Assembly (NCBI RefSeq): GCF_020283565.1
Contig: NC_060060.1
Location: 63,473,257 to 63,537,256, forward strand
Origin: Trifolium pratense
Lineage: Eukaryota; Streptophyta; Magnoliopsida; Fabales; Fabaceae
DNA length: 64,000 bases
Direction of reading: 5' to 3'
Part shown: positions 24,175-36,056 of the stretch, in pieces
Layout: each line of letters opens with the position of its first letter
Position numbering within the stretch: position 1 is the first letter of the stretch
Program-made: the position numbers and the translations under genes
Notes under the pieces: model-generated
What the model saw: only the letters and a program-made list of their open reading frames with translations
What the model was told of the DNA's origin: nothing
Database searches by the model: none

Positions 24175-26176
24175 ATGTCTGAATCATCACAAACTACAAA
24201 GTCCACCCGTTCAACTCGATCAAAGGCACTAATCATCAAGGATGCTGTACCTGTTACAATTGTTCGTGCTTCCAAATCCAAAGCTCAAACAAATGTCGCT
24301 GAGAAGAAAGGGAAAGAGAAGAGAAGAGATTACAGATCTAGAATCCCGTTGAGTATGTCTGATTTGGTTTTTGAATCAAATGTTAACACATCTGAGAAAG
24401 CAAATGAAGTAAACCCCAAAACTGTGTCTGATGTTGTTGAAACAATCGTGTCAACCGGTGATAACCCTAGTCTAGAAAAATTGGGGTCTGAAGCTGAAAA
24501 GAGAGATCTTAATTCTATGCCTGTTGAAACTGAGATGGAAGACACTCCTACAGAGGTTGAAACAGAAACTGCTAATAAATCACCAACAATTGCTGAGATG
24601 GTGGCTGAAAAATCAACCCCTGTTGTTACTGAAGAGGTTGTCATGCAAGATGTTAGACATCCTTGAATAAGAATGAAGATGCTGAAACTATTGAGGAAGA
24701 ACCTATGAAGGAAACTGTTGCTGAAAAAGATGTTGAGACAACTGCCACAACATCTGAGTCCACAGATGAGGAAACTGGAACTGCTGATGAGGGTACTTCT
24801 GATAATGAAGGGGACACTCAATCTGAAGAAAGTAACCAGTCCATCCCTACAGATGAGCAAGAGATTGAAGCTGACAAGCCTGCAGAAGCTGAGAAAGAGA
24901 AAGATGTTGTTGATGTTGATGATTATGTCACCACCAAGACTGCTGAAAAATCAACTGGTGGTATAACCAAGAGATTGAGAAGCTGTACAGGGAAGGCTGT
25001 GGCCACTGCAAGCAAGACTCCTGCACCAAGAGTGAAAACAAAAGGTGTTGGACCAGTCAAAGGTTGGAGTAAGGTTCTCTCCCCTCCCAGCAAGAAGAAG
25101 GAGACACTGAAGAGAAAGAAGGAGTCATCCAGTGACTCAGATTATGATGCTGCTGAAGATGTTGCTAACATCTCATCTCCCAATCCTAAGAAGGCTACTG
25201 CAAAGAAGGTTCCTCAAGGTATTGAAGAAGCACCCTGTGATAACATCTCTTTTCATCGTGCTGCCTTTGCACTGAGATGGGACTACATTTACCAAAGGAG
25301 ATTGGCTGTTGAAAGGGAACTGACCAAAGATGCTCTCAAATGTCAAGACATCTTTGACTACATCAAGGAAGCTGGTCTGATGAAGACAGTTTGTGATTTC
25401 AGTCCCTGTTATGAGCTGCTTGTGAAAGAATTTCTGGTGAACATCCCTGAAGAATGTGATAATCCACTGAGCAAGGACTACCACAAAGTTTTTGTCAGAG
25501 TGCTGAGATAACTGGTGGTAAGGTTAAGGTCTGGCCTACAAAGAAGCTGATACCCACGAGTAAATTAAACGTCAAATATGCCATCCTCAATAGGATAGGG
25601 TCAACCAATTGGGTACCAACCAAGCATGCAACCAATGTTGCAACCAACCTGGGTAGATTTATATATGCTGTAGGAACCAAGTTTGACTATGACTATGGGA
25701 CCTTTATCTTTGATCAAACCATTAAGCATATTAGATCAACAGCTGTAAAGATGCCAATAGCATTTCCATCTTTGCTTTGTGGAATTATCTTGGCCCAATA
25801 TCCAGACATTAAGGTTGTGACTGACACACCTAAGAAGAGGGAATCTGGTTTTACTTTTCATCATAAGCTTTTTGGTAATCACAATGTTACTGATCATGTT
25901 GGGACATCTGCTGCTGGAGCTGGTGTTATGACCAAAAAGGAGATTATTGCTGGTTTGAAGGTTCAATGTCAGGAAATAGATAAACAGCAGGCTGAGCTTG
26001 AGGAAAGGAAGAAAGTGTTCTTGCAGATGATTGAAGGATTGGAAGCTGATGAGGTCCCTGTGAAAGCTAGTGCAAATGTGACTGCTGCAGGTGAACAAAA
26101 CAATGCAGATGAGGATGAAGGTTATGATACTGCTACAGATGAGGATGAAGCCTCTGATAGCAGTGATAATGAATGA
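24175..26176 (+). pseudogene. Copia-2 envelope-like third ORF, two frameshifts
   Basis: The first ATG in the pol frame is at 24175 (MSESSQTT), matching MSDSAKS of Copia-1. The frame ends at 24666, continues in a second frame from about 24663 to 25511 and in a third from 25502 to 26176. The second break coincides with a loss of about 35 residues compared with Copia-1 (between VFVR and TGGKVKVWP). Content: Ser/Thr/Lys-rich basic start, a long acidic Glu/Thr stretch, a globular part with NWVPTKHATN and FIYAVGTKFDYDYG that resembles the family called putative plant transposon protein, and a heptad-rich, acidic C-terminus. I see no clear signal peptide or membrane segment. A role as envelope is a name taken from SIRE1 and is unproven. 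Confidence 0.75.
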
Positions 26177-26821
26177 TTTTGTAATCTTTTTACTGTTTTT
26201 ACTGCACTTTGTTATTTGGTTTTGTGGGTTGTTTGTGCCCTGGATTTAGCACCTTCTGAGTGCATGGTCTGTACTTTAAATTCTGCACTGTGGATACTTA
26301 ACTTTCCTGTTTTGGCACATTTTGTGGCTAAAAAGGGGGAGTAGCATTTTGGTTTGTTTGTTTTGTTTGTTTCTGCTACATGTTGTTGTGTCTTTTGTTA
26401 TGACATGTTTTAAGTAGCAGTAAGCAAGTATTCAGGGGGAGTAAAATTTTTTTTTACCCTGAGATGGTGCACAAGCTGATGAAGTCAGGGGGAGTTTGCT
26501 ACTGAATGGATGCTGCCCTGATTGGACGAACATGTGCTAGAAGATGTGCTCCCATATGTCACAACACCTTTGATGACATATGACATATGATATATGTTTT
26601 GCTCTGATACCACGTTTTACTTTGCTCGAGGCCTATTGATGATGATCCGCTGCTGCTGCCTCTGATGCATATATTTTTCACCTATGTGAAATTTTGTTTA
26701 AATGATGCTCTAACATTCCTTCTTTTGTGTGATCATGGTGATTTGAAGGATTGCGCTTTTTATATCTCTCAAAGGTAATGGCCTGAAATTGTTTTAGCCA
26801 AAAATTGCCAAAGGGGGAGAT
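26177..26821 (+). promoter_or_regulatory. Copia-2 3' region with repeated polypurine tracts
   Basis: Polypurine tracts: AAAAAGGGGGAGTAG at 26330-26344, CAGGGGGAGT near 26434 and 26486, and the terminal AAAGGGGGAGAT at 26810-26821 next to the right LTR, which primes plus-strand DNA. The inner ones sit in similar surroundings in Copia-1. A tRNA-like GCTCTGATACCAC occurs at about 26592. Confidence 0.7.
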
Positions 26822-27840
26822 TGTTGGATATTTGAATTGGCTTAATTTTGCTAAAACAAATATACTAACAAGATGTTGGAAAACATGTTACAACATCATA
26901 TTTATTCAAGGAAATCTCGCGCATTTATGAGAGCATCTGCTATTTATGGAAATCCACTTAAAGAGCACGCTCAATGGAGATTTGATCTGATCAGGAGCTT
27001 TAAGGATAAGACAAACTTAATGGAATAGCTGGATGACTTATCCTATCATATAAAGTCCTTTAAACACTTTTGGAAAGTCTTGATATATCCTTAATGAAGA
27101 TTGAAAAAGTATCAGATCATCCTTTATGATTCTCAAGGAGCGTCTGAGCATTTGTGAAGAAAGAGGAGCGTGCCTAATCATTATATATACGAAGACCAAG
27201 CTCAAGACTAGATATCTCATTGAAAAATATCAGTTACACATATTGAGTCTTTGTTGAGTCTTTGTTGAGTCTTTTATTATTTGATTGTAATTCTTGCTTG
27301 TGGATTCTATAACACGAGCTAAGAAGTAAGTTTATTAGTTTAAGGTGACTCCTAAGCTTTGAAGTACGGAGTTTACCGTGTGTGATTCACTTGAAGCTTT
27401 TAAGCAAAAGTGAAGTGTTGTCTTGGCAAGTTGTCGCCACATCTTTCCCAACATTGTATAATCAACACAGGTTGTGTTGTGTGAGTGGAAGTGAGATGGG
27501 ATCTCATGTCTAGGAAGTTCCTAGGCAGAAGTTGCATGAGTAGTGTCGAGGTTATAAGGCGTAAACCAGGGGTTTGCTGGAGGTCTTAGTTTAAGGCGTA
27601 AATCCTAGGGTTTGCTGGAGGTCTTAGTAACTAGAGCTATTAGTGGATTTCCTTCCTGGATTGGTATCCCCCAGAGTAGGCAGTTGGCTGAACTGGGTTA
27701 ACAATTACTTGTGTCATTTATTTATTTTCTGTCAGTTTTTATATGTTATATAAGATGTGCCAACAATAGAAACAACGTTAATCACAAGGTAGTTGTTGGG
27801 ACATCTTAGGCAACATCATTCTAGTGATACCAGAATTTCA
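26822..27840 (+). repeat. Copia-2 right (3') LTR, 1019 bp
   Basis: Same length as the left LTR and no difference found by eye. TATATATA at 27182-27189. It is followed by CACTC and the second part of the Gypsy LTR. Confidence 0.94.
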
Positions 27841-27845
27841 CACTC

Positions 27846-28982
27846 ACAAATAATTAGCATAAGCTCTTCATTTATTATGTGGAACACTATCCAACATACT
27901 TCATTATTAAGATTTAACTAAACCTTAATATTCTTCATTTATTACTTCATACATGATTAACAATCGTTATAAGCATCAACAAGCATCAACAATCATCAAC
28001 AAGCATCAACAATCATGTAAGAGTAAGACACTGATTGAAAATACATGCAAAGGAAGATAGCAGATGAAAAATTGGTGAAATCTGCAGTATTTCCGCCTGG
28101 GGCGGAAATATTTACGTTTGGGGCGGAAGTTTACGTTTGAGGCGGAAAAATTTACGTTTGAGGCGGAAAAATATCTGAAAGGCTGGCTGCTCACTGATCT
28201 GCCATTTCAGGCGGAAATTATTGCGCCTGAGGCGGAAAAACATGCGTTTTCTACACAAAAACGCCCAAAAATCCCATTTTTCATGTTATAAATCCCAAAA
28301 GAGTTTGTATTCAAGCTTAACAAACATAGATAAACACAAAAGGACAGTTCATTTCTCAGATCTACGTCATAAACATCGAAAAAGTAAAGATTGACACTTT
28401 TTCATAAAAACTCTCAAGAACACAAAGTTCTTGAGTTTAATCTGTTAGAAAACTCGTTTTCAACCATGATTTCCGTTCATTAATCATGTTACAAGCATGT
28501 TAAACATATCAAGAACCTTAGGAACGATTTTCATCAAGAAAATCCATTCCAATCTAAAACGAAAATGGGGTGGAGGAAGTTCGGGTGAGGAGAAATCGAC
28601 ATTCTCCCCTTCCTCGGATCACCCACGACTATGGAAACTACTCTCATACCTGGATTCGAAGAAAACTCGATGAATGATCTTGAATCTCTCTCTTTCTTCT
28701 TGCCCTAGCTTCCAAGCTTTCCAACTCTCTCAAGAACACAAAACTATGAGAAATGAAATGTTCTCCTCTCCCCCTCATGGCCATATGGCGCCACCTCACA
28801 CACTCAAGGCCCATTGGGCCTCAAGCCCAATTGGCTTGGCCCAATAACACGCTAACTCACTCTACTCGCTTAATAACTAAAGTATTCGATAAATAACTCA
28901 AGTTATTAACTTAATTAAATTTCTACGTTAATAAAATATTTTAACACATAAAAATCAATAATTTGAAAATTGGGTCGTTACA
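27846..28982 (-). repeat. Gypsy right LTR, second part
   Basis: 1137 bp from ACAAATAATTAG to GGGTCGTTACA. Carries the second copy of the GGCGGAA array (about 28090-28245). The copy of Copia-1 gag starts directly after it at 28983. Confidence 0.92.
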
Positions 28983-31900
28983 ACCTCTTCTGGTTGGTGC
29001 TTCAAACTATGACTATTGGAAGTCCCGCATGATGGCCTTCCTAAAACAAATTGATAGCAAAACATGGAAGACAGTTCTGAGAGGGTGGACTCCACCTGTG
29101 AAGATGGACAAAGATGGTAAACCAACTCTTGAGTTGAAATCTGCTGAAGAATGGTCCAAAGAAGAGGATGAGCTTGCTCTTGCAAACTCAAAAGCATTAT
29201 ATGCACTATATAATGGTGTTGACAAGCACATATTCAGACTCATCAAAAAGTGTGTCTCTGCTAAGGAAGCTTTCACATGACCATACTTGATTATGATAAT
29301 CAATTTGATGCCTTGGGTGAAAAGATACCTGAAGAAAAGCTGGTAAGGAAAATGCTTAGGTCTTTACCTAAGAAGTTTGACATGAAAGTCACAGCTATAG
29401 AAGAAGCAAAGGATATCACAGATATGAAGCTGGATGAACTGGTTGGTTCATTACAAACCTATGAGGTAGTTACAAATGAAAAGATGGATAAGAAAAACAA
29501 AACCATTGCTTTTGTTTCAAATGCTGAGGAAGAAGATCAACAGAGTGACACAGAGTCTGAAAACAGCATCTCTAATGCAATGGTTCTTTTGGGAAAACAA
29601 TTTAATAAGGTGCTAAAGAGAATGGACAAACGCTCTAAGACAGGTGCAGCTGACACTGGTCGCAACACTTACAGGAATTTCAGAAAACCTGTAACAGATG
29701 AGAAATCAGCTCCAAATAAAGGTGTTCAATGCCATGAATGTGAGGGGTATGGTCACATTAGAAGTGAATGTGGAACCTTCCTGAAGAAACAGAAGAAGGG
29801 GTTAACTGTAACTTGGTCAGATGAAGACTCTGAAGGAGAAGCTGATACTGCAAAGGCTATACATGCATTGACAAGTGTATGTACATCTGACACTAAATCA
29901 TGTGAGGAAGAACTGACCTTTGATGAACTTGCTGAGTCATATAAAAAACTGTGTCTGAAGAGTGAAGAAGTCTGCAGAGTCTCTGAAGAGCAAAAACAAA
30001 CAATTGCTAAATTGCAAACTGAGAGAACTGCCAATCTGTCAAGAATCTCTGAATTTAGTGCTAAATGGGAAGAAAGTTTAAAGATCATCGAGGAACAAAA
30101 GGCAACTATCATCAACTTAGAAGCAGACAAGATCAAACAACTGACAGAGATAGCCCATCTGAATGAAGAGGTAACTGAATTAAACTCTCATCTTGAGAAC
30201 TTAAAGAAGCATGTTCTTAGGCTATTAAAAGGAAGTGATCTAGATGAAATCCTAGAAACATTGCCTACTCCTAGTAGATCCAAAATAGGCATTGGGTATG
30301 AATACAAAAATGTTAATAGGATTATGGATTACAAAAAAGAAGGGAAATATATGCCTGAGATAAGTAAACAACCTTCTCCAAAAATGCATGACAGAATGTT
30401 GCCACACCTGGCTCCTAGACAGCAGAGACAAGTCTTACCACATGTGGCACCACATCAGCAAAGATGGCAGAGACCTAGATTTATACCTAGACCCAGAAGC
30501 AGGTACCACTCATGGAAATGTCATCACTGTGGAAGAAAGGGGCACATAAGGCCCTACTGCTACAAATTGTATGGGTATCCAAGTGAAATTACTCAAGAGT
30601 CTGATCCAACCATTACTAAAACAAGGATGGAATGGAAGCAAAAGGATGATACAACCAATGTCAAGGAGTATACAGCTGAAAGCAGTGGGAAAAGTTTGAT
30701 TGCCCATACGTCTCTCAGAGCCTCATCAAAAGAAGATTGGTACTTTGATAGTGGTTGTTCCAAACACATGACTGGTGTTGAAAAGTATTTGAAGGAGGTA
30801 AAATCCTATGCCAAAAGTTTTGTGACATTTGGAGATGGAGCAAAGGGGGAAATTAAAGGTATTGGAAGACTGATTGACCATGGTCTACCAAAACTTGAAA
30901 ATGTTCTCCTTGTAAAAGGGCTAACTGCCAATCTAATCAGTATAAGCCAACTATGTGATCAAGGCATGAAAGTCAACTTTACAAAAAATGAATGTCTTGT
31001 CAGCAATAATGGAGGAGACATCCTTATGAGGGGTGTTAGATCAAAGGACAACTGCTACCTGTGGATCCCTCTTGAAGAAGCTAATGTATCTACATGTCTC
31101 TTAACTAAAAATGAAGAGGTTAAGCTGTGGCATCAAAAATTAGGACACCTTAACCTGAAGAGCATGAAGAGAGTCATATCTGAAGAAGCTATCAGAGGAC
31201 TACCAAGTTTACAGATACAGGAAGGCAACATCTGTGGTGAATGTCAGATTGGGAAGCAAACCAAAGTGTCGCACCAGAAGTTGCAACACTTGTCCACTTC
31301 TAGAGTTCTTGAGTTACTACATATGGATCTGATGGGGCCCATACAAGTTGAGAGTCTAGGAGGTAAGAAATATGTTCTTGTTGTTGTTGATGACTTCTCT
31401 AGATATACTTGGGTCAATTTCATTAGGGAAAAATCTGAGACTTTTGAAGAATTCAAAAATCTTTGCTTACAACTTCAAAAGGAGAAAGATTGTAGTATTG
31501 TAAGAATCAGAAGTGACCATGGTAAGGAGTTTGAAAACTCTAAATTTGCTGATTTTTGTGCTGCTGAAGGAATAGCTCATGAATTTTCTTCACCAATTAC
31601 ACCTCAACAAAATGGTGTGGTTGAAAGAAAGAACAGAACCTTACAAGAATCTGCTAGAGTGATGTTGCATGCCAAAAATGTTCCTTACAAGTTCTGGGCT
31701 GAAGCCATGAATACAGCATGTTACATTCACAATAGAGTAACATTAAGAAAAGGTACTGCTACAACACTGTATGAACTATGGAAGAATAGGAAGCCTACTG
31801 TGAAATATTTCCATGTGTTTGGGTCAAAATGTTACATTTTGGCAGATAGAGAACCTAGGAGAAAATTGGACCCCAAAAGTGATGAGGGGATATTTTTAGG

Positions 31901-33776
31901 TTACTCAACCAACAGCAGAGCCTACAGAGTTTTTAACTCCAGAACAAGAACTATGATGGAATCAATTAATGTTGTTGTTGATGATAGTGATACAACAAGT
32001 GCAGATCCAGCTGAAGAGACAGATGTCATCACACCTGTCCCAACACTAGATGATGATCAAACTGAACCTGAACCTGATCAACATTCTGAATCTACTACAG
32101 AGGCTCCTAGACCAAACAAGGGACCATCTACTAGAACACAGAAGAATCACCCTCTAGAACTTGTCATTGGAAATCCAAATCAAGGAATTGCAACAAGAAG
32201 ATCAAAAGAAGCAATCTCCAACTCATGCTTCATATCCAAGATTGAACCAAAGAATGTTAAAGAAGCTTTGACTGATGAATACTGGATCAATGCTATGCAG
32301 GAGGAACTAACTCAGTTCAAAAGAAGTGAGGTATGGGATCTAGTACCTAGACCAGATGGTATAAATGTTATTGGTACAAAGTGGGTCTACAAGAACAAAA
32401 CTGATGAAAACGGTGACATTACTAGAAATAAAGCCAGACTTGTAGCACAAGGATACACCCAGATAGAAGGAGTAGATTTTGATGAGACTTTTGCTCCAGT
32501 TGCTCGCTTGGAGTCCATAAGATTGCTCTTGGCTGTGGCATGCATCTTAAAATTCAAGTTATATCAAATGGATGTAAAGAGTGCATTCCTAAATGGCTAT
32601 CTAAATGAAGAGGTATATGTTGAACAACCAAAAGGGTTTGTAGATCCAAGTTTTCTTAACCATGTCTACAAACTAAAGAAAGCTCTCTATGGATTGAAAC
32701 AAGCCCCTAGAGCATGGTATGAAAGATTGACTGAATTCCTTGTCAGCCATGGATACAAGAAAGGTGGCAATGATAAAACCCTGTTTGTAAGAGAGGAGAA
32801 AGGGAAGCTAATGATAGCTCAGATATATGTGGATGATATTGTATTTGGTGGAATGTCGCGACAAATGGTGGAACATTTTGTGCATCAAATGCAATCTGAA
32901 TTTGAAATGAGTCTTGTAGGAGAACTAACTTATTTTTTAGGTCTTCAAGTCAAACAAATGGAAGACACCATATTTATCTCTCAGGAAAAATATGCAAGAA
33001 ACAATGTGAAGAAATTTGGAATGGAAGGTGGTAGTCACAAAAGGACACCTGCACCTACACATTTGAAGCTTACCAAAGATGAGAAAGGGATTGATGTGGA
33101 TCAAAGTCTCTACAGAAGTATGATTGGAAGCTTGCTATATCTCACAGCTAGCAGACCTGATATCATGTTTGCAGTAGGTGTTTGTGCTAGATATCAATCT
33201 GAGCCCAAGATGAGCCATCTGACTCAAGTAAAGAGAATCTTCAAATATGTCAATGGAACATGTGGCTATGGAATTTTATACTCTCATGGTAATGATTCTA
33301 CACTAGTTGGCTATTGTGATGCAGATTGGGCAGGAAGTGCTGATGATAGAAAAAGCACCTCTGGTGCATGTTTCTTCTTGGGAAGCAATCTAGTATATTG
33401 GTTTAGTAAGAAGCAGAATAGTGTGTCTCTATCCACAGCTGAGGCAGAATATATAGCAGCTGGTAGTAGCTGCTCTCAATTGTTATGGATGAGACAAATG
33501 TTGAAGGAGTATAGTGTTGAGCAAGATGTCATGACACTTTACTGTGATAATCTGAGTGCTATAAATATCTCTAAAAATCCTATCCAGCATAGTAGGACCA
33601 AGCACATTGATATACGACATCATTTTATAAGAGAACTTGTGGAAGAAAAAATTGTTACACTTGAACACATTGCATCTGAAGAACAGTTGGCAGATATTTT
33701 TACAAAGGCTTTAGATGCGAATCAATTTGAAAATTTGAGAGGCAAACTTGGAATTTGCCTTTTTGAAGACAAATAG
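28983..33776 (+). pseudogene. Copia-1 gag-pol polyprotein, resumed; deletion with frameshift in gag
   Basis: After ACCTC the gag frame continues (NYDYWKSRMMAFLKQID) to a TGA at 29278-29280. The next frame starts with [16 protein letters not shown], matching [16 protein letters not shown] of Copia-2. About 39 residues (roughly 117 bp) are missing at about 29272, with loss of frame. From there 1499 residues are open. Counting from 29277: [18 protein letters not shown] at about 151; coiled coil about 215-315; [18 protein letters not shown] at about 414; protease [11 protein letters not shown] at about 487; integrase HQKLGHL at about 618, [10 protein letters not shown] at about 745 and GVVERKN near 780; [10 protein letters not shown] at about 1183; RNase H YCDADWAG at about 1346. 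All catalytic motifs survive. The capsid part is interrupted by the Gypsy element and by the deletion. Confidence 0.92.
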
Positions 33777-33782
33777 CAGTTA
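33774..33782 (+). promoter_or_regulatory. Copia-1 pol stop in readthrough context (UAG CAG UUA)
   Basis: TAG at 33774-33776 is followed by CAGTTA (CARYYA type). The next codons stay open in the same frame into the envelope-like ORF. Context and frame agree with Copia-2. Confidence 0.8.
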
Positions 33783-33986
33783 CAACATGTAATGCGTGTA
33801 ACTACCTCTCATCCGCCTCTTCACTTAAAGTTACACGCTAATCAAGGGAGTTTTCATTCAACTTCACTCTATCAACCACAATCATTACTTTTCTTCCATT
33901 CTCTCTCTCACGCTCAAAATCTCTCCAACTTCCTCATCAACATTTCTCCAATCTTTACTTTTCTCAGAAAATTTTACTCAATAATC

Positions 33987-36056
33987 ATGTCTGACTCTGC
34001 AAAATCTTCACCAACCAAGACCAATGATGTTCCATCGCTACAACAAATGGTGATAGATGTTATTCCTCTCAACACCATACCTCCCACAAGTCCAACGATG
34101 AGGAGAAAATCAACTGCAAAGAAGGATAAATCATCACGAACAAGTACAAATCCTTCATCTCCTGCTTCAATTAAAGGTTCAAAGCGTAAAAGCAAGAAAG
34201 TGAAAGGTGAATCGAGTAAGGCGTTTACAATGTCTGAGCTTCACACTGATCCACCTCCTTCAAGTGGTGCTGCAACGCCTGTCGCTAATCCTACAGTTGA
34301 GAATGTTGATACATCTGGTAAGACTTCTGTTAATTTAGGTCTTAATATACCAAAATTTGATAAAACCCTAGGTGTAGAGACCCCTGCTATATCTGGAAAT
34401 TTGGGGAAAAGTATTCCTAACTCCCCTGTTGTTGTTGATGCTAATATTGGTGCTTTTACTGAGACCAATGATGAGGTTGCTGCTGAGTCTCTCAAAAAAA
34501 TAGGGCCTGAGACTCATGTTGCGCCAAATGTTGCAACACATGGCGCTGCGCCAAATGTGGTGCCAGATGTTACCACATCTTTGGCACAGGAAAATCTGGT
34601 GGACTATTCTGAGTCTGATGAGAGTCCCCAACCTAAGGATGCTGATAAAGAGACTGTTCCTGATAAGGTTGTCAATGAAAATCCTGAGGTTATAATTGTC
34701 AATGAAACAACTGTGAGTGACAAGTCTATTCCTGCAAATTCTGAGGCTAGTGTGGCTAGGAGGACTAGAAGTAGGGCTGGTAAAGGTGTAGAAGCTGCTA
34801 ACACACCTGTCCAAACACCCAAACCATCTAGGGCTGGAAAAAGTACTGGTAGAAAACCCCTATATGGACCTCCAAAACCTGTGAGTTAGGTGGTTCCTAG
34901 AACTGAGGAAAAGGAAAAAGCTAGGAAAAGGAAAGCTCCACCAACCAGTGACTCTGACTTTGAGCCAGAGACAGATGTTGCTGCATCTGGCAGTACATCT
35001 AGGAAGAGTATAGGAAGAAAGAAAGTCCCTCAATCTATTCCCTATGCTCCTTTGGATAATGTTTCATTCCATCTGGAAAATGGGTCTGCTAGATGGAAAT
35101 TTGTGTATCACAGGAGGTTAGCTCTGGAAAGGAATCTAAAAGATGATATCCTTCAATGCCAAAGTGTTGTTGAAGCTATTGAGTATACAGGTTTAATGAA
35201 GACTATTTGTGGTTTGGACAAGTGCTATGACAGGCTTGTCAAAGAATTCTTGATTAATGTGGCTGAAAATTGCAATGATCCAGCAAGTCCTGAATATAGG
35301 CAAGTTTTTGTTCGTGGGAAATGTGTAAAATTCTCACCAACTGTTATTAATCAATATCTGCAAAGGAATACTGAAGAGGTGGCTGCTCTAAAAGTCACAG
35401 ACAATGAGGTCTGCAAGGTCCTCACAGGTGGCAGGATAAAAGTGTGGCCTAGCAAGGCTAAGTTGGCTGCAACTTCTCTCTCTCCATTCTATGCTGTTCT
35501 GAATAGGATTGCTGCACATAACTGGGTGCCTACAACCCACTCAGGTGATGTGGCCAGAGCATTGGGAAAGTTCATTTATGCTGTGGGTACTAAGGCAAAA
35601 TTTGATTATGGGTCCTATTTCTTTCAAGAAACTTTAAGCCATGCTTTGACTTATGCTGTTGAGAAGCCAGTTGCTCTTCCCACTCTGTTATGTAATATCA
35701 TCCTTGAGCAACACCCAGATATTCTAAGAAGCACTGATGTTCCATGTAAAAGGAAAGGGGTGTTGGTTATTGAGCAGAGGCTGCTTGAAGGGACAAATGT
35801 TGCAGCAGGTGTTGGCACATCTGTCCAAGCTGGGGTACTCACTAGGAAGCAGATGATTACAGATCTGACTGAGACTAGCAGAGCTCTTGAGGCCAGAAAA
35901 TTGAAAATAGATCGTGTGATTGAGGCTCTCAAGGCTGAGGAAGCTGCTGAGAATGCTGAGGGTGAGCCTGATGGACAAGGAGGTGTGGAAACCAGTGGCT
36001 CTGATGATAGCACTGAGGATTTGATGGAGGACTCTGATGAAAGTTCTTCTATATGA
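33987..36056 (+). pseudogene. Copia-1 envelope-like third ORF with one internal TAG
   Basis: The first in-frame ATG is at 33987 (MSDSAKSS). The frame is open back to the pol stop and forward to TAG at 34887-34889, then open again to 36056, about 690 codons in all. The TAG is followed by GTGGTTCCT, not by a readthrough context, so I read it as a nonsense mutation. Regions: Ser/Thr/Pro/Lys-rich N-terminus, a long acidic middle, a basic RTRSRAGKG patch, then a globular part with VFVRGKCVKFSP, NWVPTTHSGD and FIYAVGTKAKFDYG (putative plant transposon protein type), a heptad-rich helix and an acidic tail. No membrane segment is evident. It is less damaged than the Copia-2 version. Confidence 0.78.

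Larger units (their letters stand above)
18091..27840 (+). mobile_element. Copia-2: Sire/Maximus-lineage retrotransposon, youngest layer
   Basis: 9750 bp, bordered by CACTC, with two LTRs of 1019 bp in which I find no difference. The interior carries PBS, gag-pol (broken once in gag), an envelope-like ORF (broken twice) and a polypurine-rich 3' region. It is related to Copia-1 along its whole coding length but is a different family: the LTRs share only short blocks. Identical LTRs put the insertion at the very recent end of what LTR dating resolves. Confidence 0.95.
11790..28982 (-). mobile_element. Tekay-like Gypsy (chromovirus-type) element, rearranged, nested in Copia-1 gag
   Basis: The two LTRs start TGTAACACCC and end GGGTCGTTACA. 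ACCTC is found at 11785-11789 and 28983-28987, the target duplication. Coding is on minus. The right LTR (17162-28982 minus Copia-2) is the 5' LTR: reading minus, it is followed by TGGTATCAGAGC (PBS). The interior (13923-17161) has gag-PR-RT-RNaseH but stops before the integrase. Between the left LTR and the interior lies a 67-bp piece of the Copia-1 gag (13856-13922), so the left junction is not an original element border. Confidence 0.9.

Noticed and set aside
24330..24860. Minus-strand open frame of 176 codons across the Copia-2 third ORF
   Set aside because: It is the mirror of a Glu/Thr/Ser-rich coding stretch, which gives long antisense frames without any protein motif.
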